Source: G942493375 sp942493375 (GTDB lineage: Bacteria; Armatimonadota; UBA5829). From it: a stretch of 64,000 nt of DNA. The notes below the pieces were generated by a model that saw nothing but the letters and a program-made list of their open reading frames with translations, was not told the origin of the DNA and did not search any database. Position 1 is the first letter of the stretch. Every line of letters starts with the position of its first letter. The position numbers and the translations under genes were made by a program. The stretch covers positions 7,998,001 to 8,062,000 of the forward strand of contig OW818698.1 of the NCBI GenBank assembly GCA_942493375.1, read 5' to 3'. Shown in pieces: positions 16,534 to 26,440 of this stretch.

Positions 16534-18927
16534 TTACTTCTGCAAGCTCTCCAGCATATGCAGCACACGGACTCGGTAATCGTCTATCATCGTATGCTTT
16601 GGACTTGATTTCCATGTATAGTCCGGTTTGTAGTTGGCTGTTACATTGTTTACAGATTCCTGTAACAGCTTAAGAGCCTTGCTCTTCAGGCTTGCATTGC
16701 TGCATGCCTGCGCCCCATCGCGCAACATACTGAGGTATTCGTAGTCTTCTATACCTTCCCGCACAGCCTGCCAATGGACGCTGTCAGTAATACCCTCTGG
16801 GTCTATAAACGCCGGAGCGAATCCAGTTCCGCCCATTGTGTATTCATTCCAGGAACTGGTGCCGCTGCCTATGTCACCAAATGACCAGAACCCCATTCCG
16901 ACCACATCTGCTTTGAACCCGTGCCAGGCCATCATTCGATAGTATTCTGAAGGGTCAAATGTACGGACTGGACCAGTGCACTGGTAGAACCACAAGGTCT
17001 GTCCGGATTGCTTTCTATTCTCCCAGAACTGCAATGTATCCGCATCGGCCATACAGTAAGTCGCCATGTTTGGGCAAAGTATGTCTGGCAGAGTCAATGC
17101 TTCCTGGATGTTATTCTTCTCGGGTTGTTCGACCATTGGGTCCTCGAACAATCTGATTTTTGAACCTGATGCCTTTATGGCTTTTGCCCAGGCAGCAATT
17201 ATTTCGTCTTGAGCATCAGTGTAAGGTTCGTCCAACAACAATAACGCCAGACTTTCAGGATTCCGATTCAAACTCCTCATGTGGGAATCAAGTGCATTGG
17301 CCCATACTCCAACCTTTGCATTGAACTCTATTGTCCCGATTTTTGATCCAGAAAACTCCGCAGGCACATTGGCAAAGATCATAAAGTGCCTTGCATCCGG
17401 CCAGCGTTTCACCCATTTATCGAATATCGCAAAGGAATCTGATGTCAGGTTTTCAGTCAGAGGAATAGTATCAGGGGTCGCCCAGGGAGCATCCACAAAG
17501 TGAGATTGCATCATCTGGATTGCACTATCGATGTTGCTCGGAACCAGTCCCCCGTATCCGGTATTGTGGGAATAGTCCCACATTCCAAGAGACATCCGTG
17601 GTCTTGGCATCGCAATTTTTGACACTCTAACGCGAAGTGGAACCTTGTAGTTCTTTGAATCCGCGCTAAATGTCACAAGGCCTTTGTAGTCACCGCTGGG
17701 AACTGATGAAGTATCAGCGGTAAACCAGACTTCACGAGTCATGCCTGCGGGCAGTGTAACTTCATATCCATCTCCGACAATTTTTGCTGGAGGAAGTGCG
17801 GCAGCCACCGGTTCACGCCCAGCAGTATCAGTCCACGGAACAGATGATACTTCCAGCCATTTTGGACGAGGTGTTCCGGGGATTCCACTTATCTTCAGAG
17901 TAGAAACCATTGCTTTGTCAGTCGAGTTAGTGATCAGGAATGAATCCGACCTGAACTCATTTTTTAGAGCTTCAATAGTTATATTTGCTTTTGTTTTTGT
18001 TGGTATTTCAAGAATATTCAACCGATCATAACGGTGCTTCTTCCAAACAGTAATCGGTTTGAATCCCATTTCCTGCATCAGAGTTCCGTTTACTGCCATT
18101 ATTGAAGCTTCAAGATCGTTGAGTGGGAGTATTGCCTTAAATCCGGGAGCAGGCACTACGGGTAGCGAATCAACACTCTTCTCAAGGCCAGCAAGTCTGT
18201 CCAGAAGACGAGTTTTGACTGCAGGTTTCACATTTGCCTTCTTTATTTTTGACCTGATTGCAGCTATGTCTAATGCAATCCTCTCCCCGACAGCAAGCTT
18301 GTGTGCTGCCAAACGGGAATATGACTTGAAGTCAGTCAGAGCTTCTCCAGGCAACTTTTCATTCAAGAATGAATCATCACCGGCATAGACTTCAATTTCA
18401 TCAACGAACTGATATGGTCCTTTGGTTACAGCAGATATGACGACATACCTGCCGTGTGTTCGCAGAGAATTGGTTGTGAATTTCCGCCTGTATTCATTTG
18501 AATCAGGAGTAGGCAGGTCACCATTGACACGGTCCAGAGCAGCCAGATCACCTATATAGTGATAAGTAACTCCGTCATCGCTCACTTGAATCATAAGTGC
18601 AGTAGGCCATAAAACTCCAGCATTCCCCCTGCATGCAGTGCTGAACATTACGCCGGATATAGGTTGAACTTTCCCCAGATCAACCGATATATGATATGGC
18701 GAGGCTGCAGACCATCCAACAGCCAGTTTATCTGTCCAGAACCCGGGTCCCGCGAACTTACCATCTGTCAGCTGCATAGAATCATCAGGATCAGTGCAAA
18801 GACCGTAATTCGGACCAGGATCAAATGTCGTCCGACACCCAAGGGCAATATTCTTGCCCTCGGCCAGGACATTGCCTGCAAATAAAATCATTGCAACAAA
18901 GCATAATATAATCACGATTGCCTTCAT
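16534..18927 (-). CDS. Secreted discoidin (F5/8C) plus DUF4091 protein, paralog A
   Basis: This 797-residue protein has a signal peptide (cleavage near residue 22, VLA-EGKN). A discoidin-like sugar-binding domain follows (about 25-180: NIALGCRTTFDPGPNYG ... ISVDLGKVQPISGVMFST). The large C-terminal part (about 440-790) ends in a DUF4091 region with DPEGITDSVHWQAVREGIEDYEYLSML. Residues LLLLDEPYTDAQDE in the middle look like a glycosidase TIM-barrel strand with acidic residues. A carbohydrate-active role is expected but unproven. It is the most downstream of three tandem paralogs. GGGAGG precedes ATG 18927 by 8 nt. Confidence 0.85.
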   Translation of the reverse strand: MKAIVIILCFVAMILFAGNVLAEGKNIALGCRTTFDPGPNYGLCTDPDDSMQLTDGKFAGPGFWTDKLAVGWSAASPYHISVDLGKVQPISGVMFSTACRGNAGVLWPTALMIQVSDDGVTYHYIGDLAALDRVNGDLPTPDSNEYRRKFTTNSLRTHGRYVVISAVTKGPYQFVDEIEVYAGDDSFLNEKLPGEALTDFKSYSRLAAHKLAVGERIALDIAAIRSKIKKANVKPAVKTRLLDRLAGLEKSVDSLPVVPAPGFKAILPLNDLEASIMAVNGTLMQEMGFKPITVWKKHRYDRLNILEIPTKTKANITIEALKNEFRSDSFLITNSTDKAMVSTLKISGIPGTPRPKWLEVSSVPWTDTAGREPVAAALPPAKIVGDGYEVTLPAGMTREVWFTADTSSVPSGDYKGLVTFSADSKNYKVPLRVRVSKIAMPRPRMSLGMWDYSHNTGYGGLVPSNIDSAIQMMQSHFVDAPWATPDTIPLTENLTSDSFAIFDKWVKRWPDARHFMIFANVPAEFSGSKIGTIEFNAKVGVWANALDSHMRSLNRNPESLALLLLDEPYTDAQDEIIAAWAKAIKASGSKIRLFEDPMVEQPEKNNIQEALTLPDILCPNMATYCMADADTLQFWENRKQSGQTLWFYQCTGPVRTFDPSEYYRMMAWHGFKADVVGMGFWSFGDIGSGTSSWNEYTMGGTGFAPAFIDPEGITDSVHWQAVREGIEDYEYLSMLRDGAQACSNASLKSKALKLLQESVNNVTANYKPDYTWKSSPKHTMIDDYRVRVLHMLESLQK

Positions 18928-18943
18928 AAAAACTACCTCCCAA

Positions 18944-21349
18944 TTATTTACTAATCTTTTCCAACATCCGCATTACCCGAATACGACTTTCATCAACTTT
19001 TGCATGCATGATGTCTGATTTCCAGGTATATTCCGGTTTCTGATTAGCTGTCATCTTATTCACGACATCAGATATTAACTTGAGCGCTTCAGATTTCAGT
19101 GTGGGATTAGTACATTTCGCAGCAGCATCTCGCAGCATACTCAGATATTCATAATCCTCAACACCCTCCAGGACTGACTGCCAGTGAATGCTGTCTGTTA
19201 CTCCCTCGGGATCTATGAATGCGGGAGCATACGCATTTCCTGGTATTGAATACTCATTCCAGGAGCTAGTGCCTCCCCCAAGGTCACCAAATGCCCAGAA
19301 ACCTATACCTTGTGCCCCGGCTTTGAAAGCATGCCAGGCTGTCAGGCGGTAATAATCCGTAGGATCAAATGTACGAACTGGTCCGCTGCATAAGTAAAAC
19401 CACAAACTATTTCCGGACTTCCTGATTCCCTCATAATAACGCTGCGCCTCTGAACCACCTCTAAAATAGATCGTCAAATTCGGACATACGATCTCAGGAA
19501 GAGTAATTGCCTCCTGTATTTTGTTCTTTTCAGGATTCTCCCAAATTGGGTCCTGGAAGAACGTGATCTTCACACCGGCAGCCCTGATTGCTTTTATCCA
19601 TGCAACAATAATCTCATCCTGCGCATCCGATCTCGGTTCGTCTATAAGTAGCAGACTCAGTTTCTTTGGGTCCATGTTCAGATCTTTTACATGGTTTTCT
19701 ACTGCTTTAGCCCAGTTACCAACATTGGATTCGAACTCAGGAGTGCCCATCTTGGCACCCTGGAATTCTGCCTTAACATTCATGAATACCATGTAATGCC
19801 TGGCATCCGGCCAGCGTTTAATCCATTGGTCAAAGATGCTGAAAGACGCCGGTGTTAAGTTCTCTTCTATTGGCAGCCCATCTGTCTCTGTCCAAGGGGT
19901 GTCAGTAAAATGACTGCGCATCATTTTAATAGCGGAAGGGATATTACCAGGTCCTAAACCACGGTTACTATTGCCGTTTGTATGGTCCCACATACCCAGG
20001 TGTAAACGAGGTTTGGACATGGCTATCTTCGAAATCTGGACTTGAATTGGTATCTTTTGGTTATTCACACCTGTATTCAATAACAACGAGCCTTTATATT
20101 TACCTGCTTTTATGGACGAAGTATCAGCCGTAAACCACACCACGCGAGTCATACCAGCGGGTATTATGATCTCGTATCCGCCATTGATGAATCTGGCTGG
20201 AGGCAATGCTGATGCGACTGGAACACGCCCTGTAGTATCAGTCCACGGCACACTGGACACTTCCAGCCAACCAGGTTTAGGCGCCCCAGGTAAGCCTGAT
20301 ATTTTCAAATTGCAAACAGTAGGTTTATTCGAAGCATTTGTTACGAAAAATGAGTCTGATCGAAACTCATTTCTTAACGCATCTATTGAAACAACTGCTT
20401 TATTCTTATTCGGCAGTTCAAAAAGTTCCAATCGATCATATTTATGCTTCTTCCAGACAGTAATCGGTTGCAGTCCCATTTCATGCAGCAATGACCCATT
20501 GACAGCCATCACAGAAGCTTCAAGGTCATTGATAGGCAATATGGTCTTAAACCCCGGTGGCGGGGCTGCAGGAAGGTCTTCTATGCGTTTCCCAAGTTCA
20601 CTTAATTCATCAAGGAGACTCTTCTTTGTTGCTTCAGCTAATTTGGTATCCTTGATCTTTGTTTTCACTGAGGCGATATCTATTGAAACACGTTCAGCGA
20701 CGGCCATCTTATGGGCTGAAACACGAGCAAAATGATGGATATCCAGAGTAGGTTCACCCGGCAGTTTTTCGTTCAAGTAAGACTTGTCGCCTGCATAAAC
20801 CTCAATTTCATCCGTAAAGATATATGGGCACTTCGAAATAACTGACAGGCAAATATATCGACCATGTGTGCGCAAGTCAGCAGTCTTGAATTGATGCCTG
20901 ATATCCACATCTGCGGGAGTAGGAGGAACACCATTTAATCGGTCCTTAGCTACCAGGTCACAGATATAATGGTTATTAATCCCGTCATCACTCACCATCA
21001 CCATTATTGACATAGGCCACAAGACATCTGCGTTAGCTCGAGCTGCTGTACTGAACATCAATCCTGATATGGGTTTAATTGAACCTAAATCAATAATGAT
21101 GTAGACAGGGGATCGACTCACCCAGCCGACACATTGTTTATCGATCCAAAATCCTTCACCAGCAAACTTACCATCTGTAAGTTGTCTGGAATCATCAGGA
21201 TCAGTGCAGCCACCGTCATTCGGAGGAGGGTCAAAAGTTGCCGGGCAACCGAGAGCTATATTCTGCATCGCACCATCCTCTGCATAAACACTACATTTAC
21301 TCGCCAGGCAGACTGCCAGGCACACCAAAAACACAGATAGCATTTTCAT
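18944..21349 (-). CDS. Secreted discoidin (F5/8C) plus DUF4091 protein, paralog B
   Basis: This protein has the same layout as its neighbours: signal peptide, discoidin-like domain (NIALGCPATFDPPPNDGG ... IIDLGSIKPISGLMFST), a helical linker, an Ig-like stretch and the DUF4091 end (DPEGVTDSIHWQSVLEGVEDYEYLSML). I placed the start at 21349 because MKMLSVFLVCLAVCLAS makes a normal signal peptide. An in-frame ATG at 21382, one base after the preceding gene's stop, would add eleven residues before it; neither has a strong ribosome site. It lies 16 nt upstream of paralog A and 34 nt downstream of paralog C, so the three form an operon. Confidence 0.83.
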   Translation of the reverse strand: MKMLSVFLVCLAVCLASKCSVYAEDGAMQNIALGCPATFDPPPNDGGCTDPDDSRQLTDGKFAGEGFWIDKQCVGWVSRSPVYIIIDLGSIKPISGLMFSTAARANADVLWPMSIMVMVSDDGINNHYICDLVAKDRLNGVPPTPADVDIRHQFKTADLRTHGRYICLSVISKCPYIFTDEIEVYAGDKSYLNEKLPGEPTLDIHHFARVSAHKMAVAERVSIDIASVKTKIKDTKLAEATKKSLLDELSELGKRIEDLPAAPPPGFKTILPINDLEASVMAVNGSLLHEMGLQPITVWKKHKYDRLELFELPNKNKAVVSIDALRNEFRSDSFFVTNASNKPTVCNLKISGLPGAPKPGWLEVSSVPWTDTTGRVPVASALPPARFINGGYEIIIPAGMTRVVWFTADTSSIKAGKYKGSLLLNTGVNNQKIPIQVQISKIAMSKPRLHLGMWDHTNGNSNRGLGPGNIPSAIKMMRSHFTDTPWTETDGLPIEENLTPASFSIFDQWIKRWPDARHYMVFMNVKAEFQGAKMGTPEFESNVGNWAKAVENHVKDLNMDPKKLSLLLIDEPRSDAQDEIIVAWIKAIRAAGVKITFFQDPIWENPEKNKIQEAITLPEIVCPNLTIYFRGGSEAQRYYEGIRKSGNSLWFYLCSGPVRTFDPTDYYRLTAWHAFKAGAQGIGFWAFGDLGGGTSSWNEYSIPGNAYAPAFIDPEGVTDSIHWQSVLEGVEDYEYLSMLRDAAAKCTNPTLKSEALKLISDVVNKMTANQKPEYTWKSDIMHAKVDESRIRVMRMLEKISK

Positions 21350-21383
21350 ATGACGAACCACCACTTTTTTCAGACTATACATA

Positions 21384-23798
21384 TCACTTTTTTATCTTTT
21401 CCAGCATCCGAAGCGCTCGTATGCGGCCATTATCGACTGCTGTATGCATCGGATCTGATCTCCAGACAAACGTGGGCTTTTGATTGGCAGTAAGAGGATC
21501 AACAATCTCACGAATCAGATTAAGAGCCTGGGATTTCAACTTTGGATTACTGCATTTCTGTGCAGCATCACGCAGCATACTGAGATATTCATAATCTTCA
21601 ATCCCTTCTCTCACCGCCTGCCAGTGCACACTGTCAGTCACGCCATCTGGGGCAATAAATGCTGGAGCGTAGGAATTGGTAGACATTGTGTATTCATCCC
21701 ATGAGCTTCTACCACCCCCAAGATCACCAAATGACCAGAAACCTAAGCCCACAGCCCCTGCCTTGAATGCATGCCAGGCCATCAGGCGATAGTATTCGGT
21801 AGGATCAAACGTTCTAACAGGTCCACTACACTGGTAGAACCACAAACTGTGCCCGGACTTCCTTATCTCATCCCAATAACGCTGAGCATCAGGACCACCC
21901 TGAAAATACACATTCAGATTTGGACACAGGATATCCGGTAGAGTCATTGCTTCCTGTATTCGTGTCTTTTCCGGATGCTCCCATGTCGGGTCCTGTTGGA
22001 TAGTGATTCTAGATCCTGAATCCTTGATAGCCTTGGCCATGGTTGCTACAATTTCGTCCTGTGCATCCGTATGCGGTTCATCAAGCATCGAAAGGCCCAG
22101 TCTCTTGGGGTCCATTCCCAAACTCACCATATGGGCATCAAGCGCTTTTGCCCAGGCACCCAGTCTGTCATGATATTCAGGAGTGCCGATCTTAGCGCCT
22201 TGAAACTCATTCTTATCACCGATGTTGATATTCACCATGAATAGCCTTGCATCCGGCCATAGTTTCATCCAATCATCAAGAGCTGCAAACGAATCAGGAT
22301 TCATGTTCTCATCATAGGAAAATATGTCGGATTGCGCCCATGGGGTATCAACAAAGTGGGTCTGCATCATTTTAATTGCACTATCTCTGTTCCCAGCACC
22401 AATAGCTCTGTCCCCCATCCTGTGAGTATAATCCCACATCTGCAAAGACAACCGCGGCCTATTCATTGCGATTTTTGAAACCCGAATCCGTATAGGAACT
22501 TTGACCATTTTTCCATTGGTGCTTAATGCCAGCATTCCACCATAATTACCATTAGCTACAGTTGAAGTATCCGCAGTAATCCACACCACCCGTGTCATGC
22601 CGGCAGGCAGCGATATTTCATAGCCGCCTTTTGAATATTTAGCCAGAGGAAGAGCTGCTGCAACCGGTTCACGCATCACTGTATCAGTCCAGGGAACACT
22701 GGAGACCTGCAACCATTTGGGCTGAGGTGATCCAGGAATACCGCTGATCTTTAGTGTTAATACAACAGGTTTGTCCGTTGCATTGGTAATCAAAAACGAA
22801 TCAGCTCTGAACTCATTTCGCATGGCATCAATATTTATGGATGCTTTGGTCTTCGCAGGTATCTCTACAAGATCTAAACGATCAAAGCGGTGCTTTTTCC
22901 ACACAGTAATCGGCTGCAGTTTCAATTCATGCAGTAAAGAACCATTGACAGCAAGTATTGATGCCTCTATCTCATTTAGGGGCAATATGGTCTTAAAACT
23001 GGCATCAGGCATAGTTAGGTATGATTCACTGCGAGACTGCAGGATATCAAGCATCGCATTTAGATTATTCTTAACAGCATCAGATACTTTTGCGTTCTTA
23101 ACATTCGTCCGGACAGCTGTGATATCCTTAGCCATTCGTTCGTTAATTGCAAGTCCGTGCATAAGCGTAACGGCGCATGTGCGGTAGTCCTTTATGCCAT
23201 CACCCGGAAGTTTTTCGTTGAGGAATGAATCATCGCCGACGTACACCTCAACTTCATCGCAGAAAGCATAAGACCCACCACCAGTAATAATGGAAATGGT
23301 AACATATCGTCCGTGGGTGCGGAGTTTGTTGGTTTTAAACTGGTGCCTGACATCTTTTTCAGCAAGTTTCGGCAATTCACCATTGGGTCTATCCATACTG
23401 ACCAGATCGCCGACGTAGTGATAGTCAACATCATCATCACTGACTTGAACTACAAGAGCTATGGGCCAGAATACCCCGGCAGTTCCCCGTGCAGCAGTGC
23501 TGTACATCAATCCTGAGATCGGCTTAACCTGCCCCAGGTCAACCTTTATATGGTAAGGGGATGCTACAGCCCAACCAATGGCTTCTTTTTCCGTCCAGAA
23601 CCCACCTGTTGTATACTTTCCATCAGTAACCTGTTTGGCATCATCCGGATCAGTGCAGAGAGGATAGCTGGTACCCGGATCAAATGATACAGAACAGCCA
23701 GAAGCTATGTTCTTCCCTGTTTCATCAACTGCCCATGAGGCATTCGCCGCCAACAAACACACAGAAAAACAAACCAATAGCAAACAGAGTTTCTTCAT
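21384..23798 (-). CDS. Secreted discoidin (F5/8C) plus DUF4091 protein, paralog C
   Basis: This 804-residue protein is the first gene of the three-gene array. It has a signal peptide MKKLCLLLVCFSVCLLAANA, a discoidin-like domain (NIASGCSVSFDPGTSYPL ... IKVDLGQVKPISGLMYST), a linker, a beta domain with VSSVPWTDT, and the DUF4091 end (APDGVTDSVHWQAVREGIEDYEYL). SMLDEPHTDAQDEIVA is the counterpart of the LDEP strand of paralogs A and B, so the acidic pair is kept. ATG 23798 is preceded by GGAGAAGG; a longer frame to 23864 lacks a ribosome site and would bury the signal peptide. The ~170-nt repeat copy B lies upstream. Confidence 0.85.
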   Translation of the reverse strand: MKKLCLLLVCFSVCLLAANASWAVDETGKNIASGCSVSFDPGTSYPLCTDPDDAKQVTDGKYTTGGFWTEKEAIGWAVASPYHIKVDLGQVKPISGLMYSTAARGTAGVFWPIALVVQVSDDDVDYHYVGDLVSMDRPNGELPKLAEKDVRHQFKTNKLRTHGRYVTISIITGGGSYAFCDEVEVYVGDDSFLNEKLPGDGIKDYRTCAVTLMHGLAINERMAKDITAVRTNVKNAKVSDAVKNNLNAMLDILQSRSESYLTMPDASFKTILPLNEIEASILAVNGSLLHELKLQPITVWKKHRFDRLDLVEIPAKTKASINIDAMRNEFRADSFLITNATDKPVVLTLKISGIPGSPQPKWLQVSSVPWTDTVMREPVAAALPLAKYSKGGYEISLPAGMTRVVWITADTSTVANGNYGGMLALSTNGKMVKVPIRIRVSKIAMNRPRLSLQMWDYTHRMGDRAIGAGNRDSAIKMMQTHFVDTPWAQSDIFSYDENMNPDSFAALDDWMKLWPDARLFMVNINIGDKNEFQGAKIGTPEYHDRLGAWAKALDAHMVSLGMDPKRLGLSMLDEPHTDAQDEIVATMAKAIKDSGSRITIQQDPTWEHPEKTRIQEAMTLPDILCPNLNVYFQGGPDAQRYWDEIRKSGHSLWFYQCSGPVRTFDPTEYYRLMAWHAFKAGAVGLGFWSFGDLGGGRSSWDEYTMSTNSYAPAFIAPDGVTDSVHWQAVREGIEDYEYLSMLRDAAQKCSNPKLKSQALNLIREIVDPLTANQKPTFVWRSDPMHTAVDNGRIRALRMLEKIKK

Positions 23799-23877
23799 AG
23801 AGGCTAACCTTCTCCATTGAAAGATGCAACCCGGACAGAGTATTGAATCCAGGTAACAATTCAAAGTTGCCAGAATT

Positions 23878-24043
23878 TGTCATCCAGAGTATCCGACCGC
23901 ACTGTTAGCGCGGTAATTCCATAAAGAAACTCACCCAGGTGTTTCGGGACTTGAGGGTTGGACATGCAGTGTTGGAGTAACCAACAAACCTAACATCCAA
24001 CCCGGAAGTCCCGAAACAATGACCACCGTTCCTCAGAATGACA
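23878..24043. repeat. Folded ~170-nt repeat element, copy B
   Basis: This copy begins TGTCATCC and ends CTCAGAATGACA. The long internal stem (TGTTTCGGGACTT ... AAGTCCCGAAACA) is fully kept, and only scattered bases differ from copy A at 13683-13860. It lies between the DUF4091 array and the groEL terminator. Confidence 0.85.
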
Positions 24044-24125
24044 AGTTCCTTTGTTACTGAACTCTTACGAATCTAGTTTCAACGAAAGAGGAAAGAAATC
24101 CTGCATATATCAACCAATACCATGC

Positions 24126-24162
24126 AAAACGGGGACCGACCAATTAAGATCAGTCCCCGTTT
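24126..24162 (-). terminator. Intrinsic terminator of groEL
   Basis: On the minus strand AAACGGGGAC pairs with GTCCCCGTTT, followed by TTGC, 33 bases after the groEL stop codon. The flanking A and T bases make it likely to work in both directions. Confidence 0.75.
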
Positions 24163-24194
24163 ATAATGCAGATACCAGTTATGAAACTGGATAA

Positions 24195-25811
24195 CTACAT
24201 ATCGTATCCGCCGCCACCTGCAGGAGCAGGTCCGTCAGCCTTTGGCTTTTCAGCAATCAGGCTTTCGGTGGTCAGAATCAGACTGCCGATACTGCTGGCA
24301 TTCTGTAGGGCACTCCGGGTAACTTTGACTGGATCAACGATACCGGCTTTGACCATGTCTGTGTAGATGTCGTTCTGAGCATCGTAGCCGATTCCCGGCT
24401 TCTCATTCTTGACTCTCTCTACAACAACGCTGCCTTCCTGGCCGGCATTCTCAGCGATCTGCCGCAGTGGCTCCTGAAGAGCACGACGAACGATAGCAAC
24501 GCCGACCATCTCATCAGCAGTTCCCTCAATACCATCAAGTGAAGGAATAACGTTAACCAGTGTTACTCCACCACCAGGAACAATACCCTCTTCGACAGCA
24601 GCACGAGTCGCGGAAAGAGCATCTTCGAAACGATGCTTCTTCTCTTTGAGCTCGGTCTCTGTGGCAGCTCCGACTTTGATCACAGCAACACCACCAGAGA
24701 GCTTAGCAAGCCTCTCCTGCAGCTTTTCGCGATCGTAGTTGGAGTCAGTATTCTCAATCTGCTTCTTGATCTGGGAGACTCTAGCCTGAACCTGCTCGGT
24801 TGCACCTTTGCCCTCAATAATTGTGGTTTCGTCTTTGGTCACAACAACTTTATTGGCTTCGCCAAGGTCTGTGATCTGAACGTTCTCAATCTTGATTCCG
24901 AGATCTTCAGATATGAAGCGGCCGCCGGTGAGAACTGCAAGGTCTTCCATCATAGCTTTGCGTCTATCGCCGAAGCCAGGAGCCTTAACAGCTACAACCT
25001 GCAGTGTACCACGAAGTCTGTTAACAACCAGAGTTGCCAATGCATCGCCATCGATATCTTCAGCAATAATAACTAAAGCTCTGCGAGTCGCGACAACCTT
25101 CTCCAGCAGGGGAACAAGGTCAGCTGCTGCAGAGATCTTCTTCTCATGGATGAAGATCAGAGGACTATCAAGGCTGGCTTCCATTCTCTCACCATCGGTA
25201 ACCATGTAAGGAGAGATGTAACCCTTGTCGAACTGCATACCCTCAACAACGTCAAGTGCAGTCTCAGTGCCTTTGGACTCTTCAACGGTTATGACGCCGT
25301 CGCGGCCAACTTTGTCGATAGCGTCAGCAATGACTTTACCGATTTCGGTGTCGTTTCCAGCGATGGAAGCAACCTGCTCAACTTCTTCTTTGCCCTGAAC
25401 AGGAATAGCCATCGCTTTGATGGTCTCGACAGCCTTGTCAACAGCCATTTCAATTCCACGCTTAACAGCAATCGGGTTTCCACCCGCTGCCACATAGCGC
25501 AGGCCCTCGCGGACTATGCACTCGGCTAAAACTGTAGCTGTGGTGGTGCCGTCTCCAGCAACATCATTTGTCTTTGAAGCAACTTCGCGGACAAGCTGAG
25601 CACCCATATTCTCATACGGATCTTCGAGTTCTACTTCTTTAGCAACTGTAACGCCGTCTTTGGTGATGGTGGGGCTGCCCCACTTCTTGTCCAAGACTAC
25701 GTTGCGACCCTTAGGGCCAAGAGTAACTTTAACAGCGGCGGCGACCATAGAGGCACCGCGCTCTAGTGCGCGACGCGCTTCTTCATCAAACTTAATAATT
25801 TTTGCTGCCAT
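24195..25811 (-). CDS. groL: Chaperonin GroEL (60 kDa)
   Basis: This 538-residue protein is a full-length GroEL. It has the N-terminal MAAKIIKFDEEARRALERG, the ATP-binding VTLGPKGRNVVLDKKWG and GDGTTTATVLA, the apical segment with KAPGFGDRRKAMMEDLA, and the hydrophobic Gly-Gly-Met type tail GGGGYDM. It forms the double ring that folds proteins with GroES. ATG 25811 was chosen over an upstream frame extension because the family starts at MAAK and AGGAGG precedes it. It follows groES by 93 nt in one operon under CIRCE control. Confidence 0.98.
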   Translation of the reverse strand: MAAKIIKFDEEARRALERGASMVAAAVKVTLGPKGRNVVLDKKWGSPTITKDGVTVAKEVELEDPYENMGAQLVREVASKTNDVAGDGTTTATVLAECIVREGLRYVAAGGNPIAVKRGIEMAVDKAVETIKAMAIPVQGKEEVEQVASIAGNDTEIGKVIADAIDKVGRDGVITVEESKGTETALDVVEGMQFDKGYISPYMVTDGERMEASLDSPLIFIHEKKISAAADLVPLLEKVVATRRALVIIAEDIDGDALATLVVNRLRGTLQVVAVKAPGFGDRRKAMMEDLAVLTGGRFISEDLGIKIENVQITDLGEANKVVVTKDETTIIEGKGATEQVQARVSQIKKQIENTDSNYDREKLQERLAKLSGGVAVIKVGAATETELKEKKHRFEDALSATRAAVEEGIVPGGGVTLVNVIPSLDGIEGTADEMVGVAIVRRALQEPLRQIAENAGQEGSVVVERVKNEKPGIGYDAQNDIYTDMVKAGIVDPVKVTRSALQNASSIGSLILTTESLIAEKPKADGPAPAGGGGYDM

Positions 25812-25904
25812 AGCAACCAAAACCTCCTGATACAGAGCATAATTGCAAAGCAATTATGCCTTTCTATTGCAAACTGAAGAGAAAATCACAAAAGACGTGT
25901 GTGA

Positions 25905-26189
25905 CTACTCTTTAACGGCGAAAATGGAATCCTGGTCAAGGATCATCACGTCTTTGCCTTCGACGGTAACTTCAGTGCCACCATACTTAGCATAGACAAC
26001 GATATCTCCGACCTTGACGGACATTTCACCACGTGTACCATTCTCAAGAACCTTGCCGGGACCAACCGCGACTACAGTTCCTTCCTGGGGTTTCTTTTTA
26101 GCGGAGTCCGGAAGAATAATCCCACCGGCGCTCTTTTCTTCGCTTTCAAGCGGCTCAACGACCACCTTGTCACCCAGAGGCTTTATCAT
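25905..26189 (-). CDS. groS: Co-chaperonin GroES (10 kDa)
   Basis: This 94-residue protein matches GroES over its whole length: IKPLGDKVVVEPLE at the start, the mobile loop EEKSAGGIILPDSAKKKPQEG (about 17-37), GPGKVLENG, and the C-terminal VVYAKYGGTEVTVEGKDVMILDQDSIFAV. It caps the GroEL ring. GGAGG lies 10 nt before the ATG, and the CIRCE operator lies directly upstream, so heat-shock control by HrcA is expected. Confidence 0.98.
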   Translation of the reverse strand: MIKPLGDKVVVEPLESEEKSAGGIILPDSAKKKPQEGTVVAVGPGKVLENGTRGEMSVKVGDIVVYAKYGGTEVTVEGKDVMILDQDSIFAVKE

Positions 26190-26222
26190 ATCTACTCATA
26201 CCTCCCGAGAAAGATTTGCATA

Positions 26223-26249
26223 TTAGCACTCTCAACGCGAGAGTGCCAA
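26223..26249 (-). promoter_or_regulatory. CIRCE operator (HrcA site) upstream of groESL
   Basis: TTAGCACTC, nine bases, GAGTGCCAA differs from the consensus TTAGCACTC-N9-GAGTGCTAA by one base. It lies 34 bases before the groES start codon, so it would be in the leader or promoter of the groESL transcript. HrcA repression is well known for this element; hrcA itself is not in the window. Confidence 0.93.
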
Positions 26250-26376
26250 TCATATTTTAGTCAATGAGGCTTGCAGTGTCAAGGAGTTTGTGGCTATTGC
26301 TCAAAAAAACGCAGGATTTCGTAATAGTAACCACGTCAGAATGCGCCATATACACTGTGATATCAGTCAAATGTCA

Positions 26377-26421
26377 CGCATTCCGTTCGTGCTGAGCTTG
26401 TCGAAGTACGAACGGAACGCG
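26377..26421. repeat. REP-like hairpin GTTCGTGCTGAGCTTGTCGA
   Basis: An inverted repeat with arms CATTCCGTTCGT and ACGAACGGAACG surrounds GCTGAGCTTGTCGAAGT. This hairpin is a widespread type of dispersed bacterial repeat. It sits just after the DegT gene (minus strand) and may act as its terminator. The remaining bases between it and groES hold no gene. Confidence 0.7.
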
Positions 26422-26440
26422 CAATTTGTTGGACTTTACC

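Noticed and set aside
20112..20735. Plus-strand open frame of 207 codons inside a DUF4091 gene, with similar ones in the other two paralogs
   Set aside because: Antisense shadow; similar shadows occur in the paralogs only because the coding strand is conserved.
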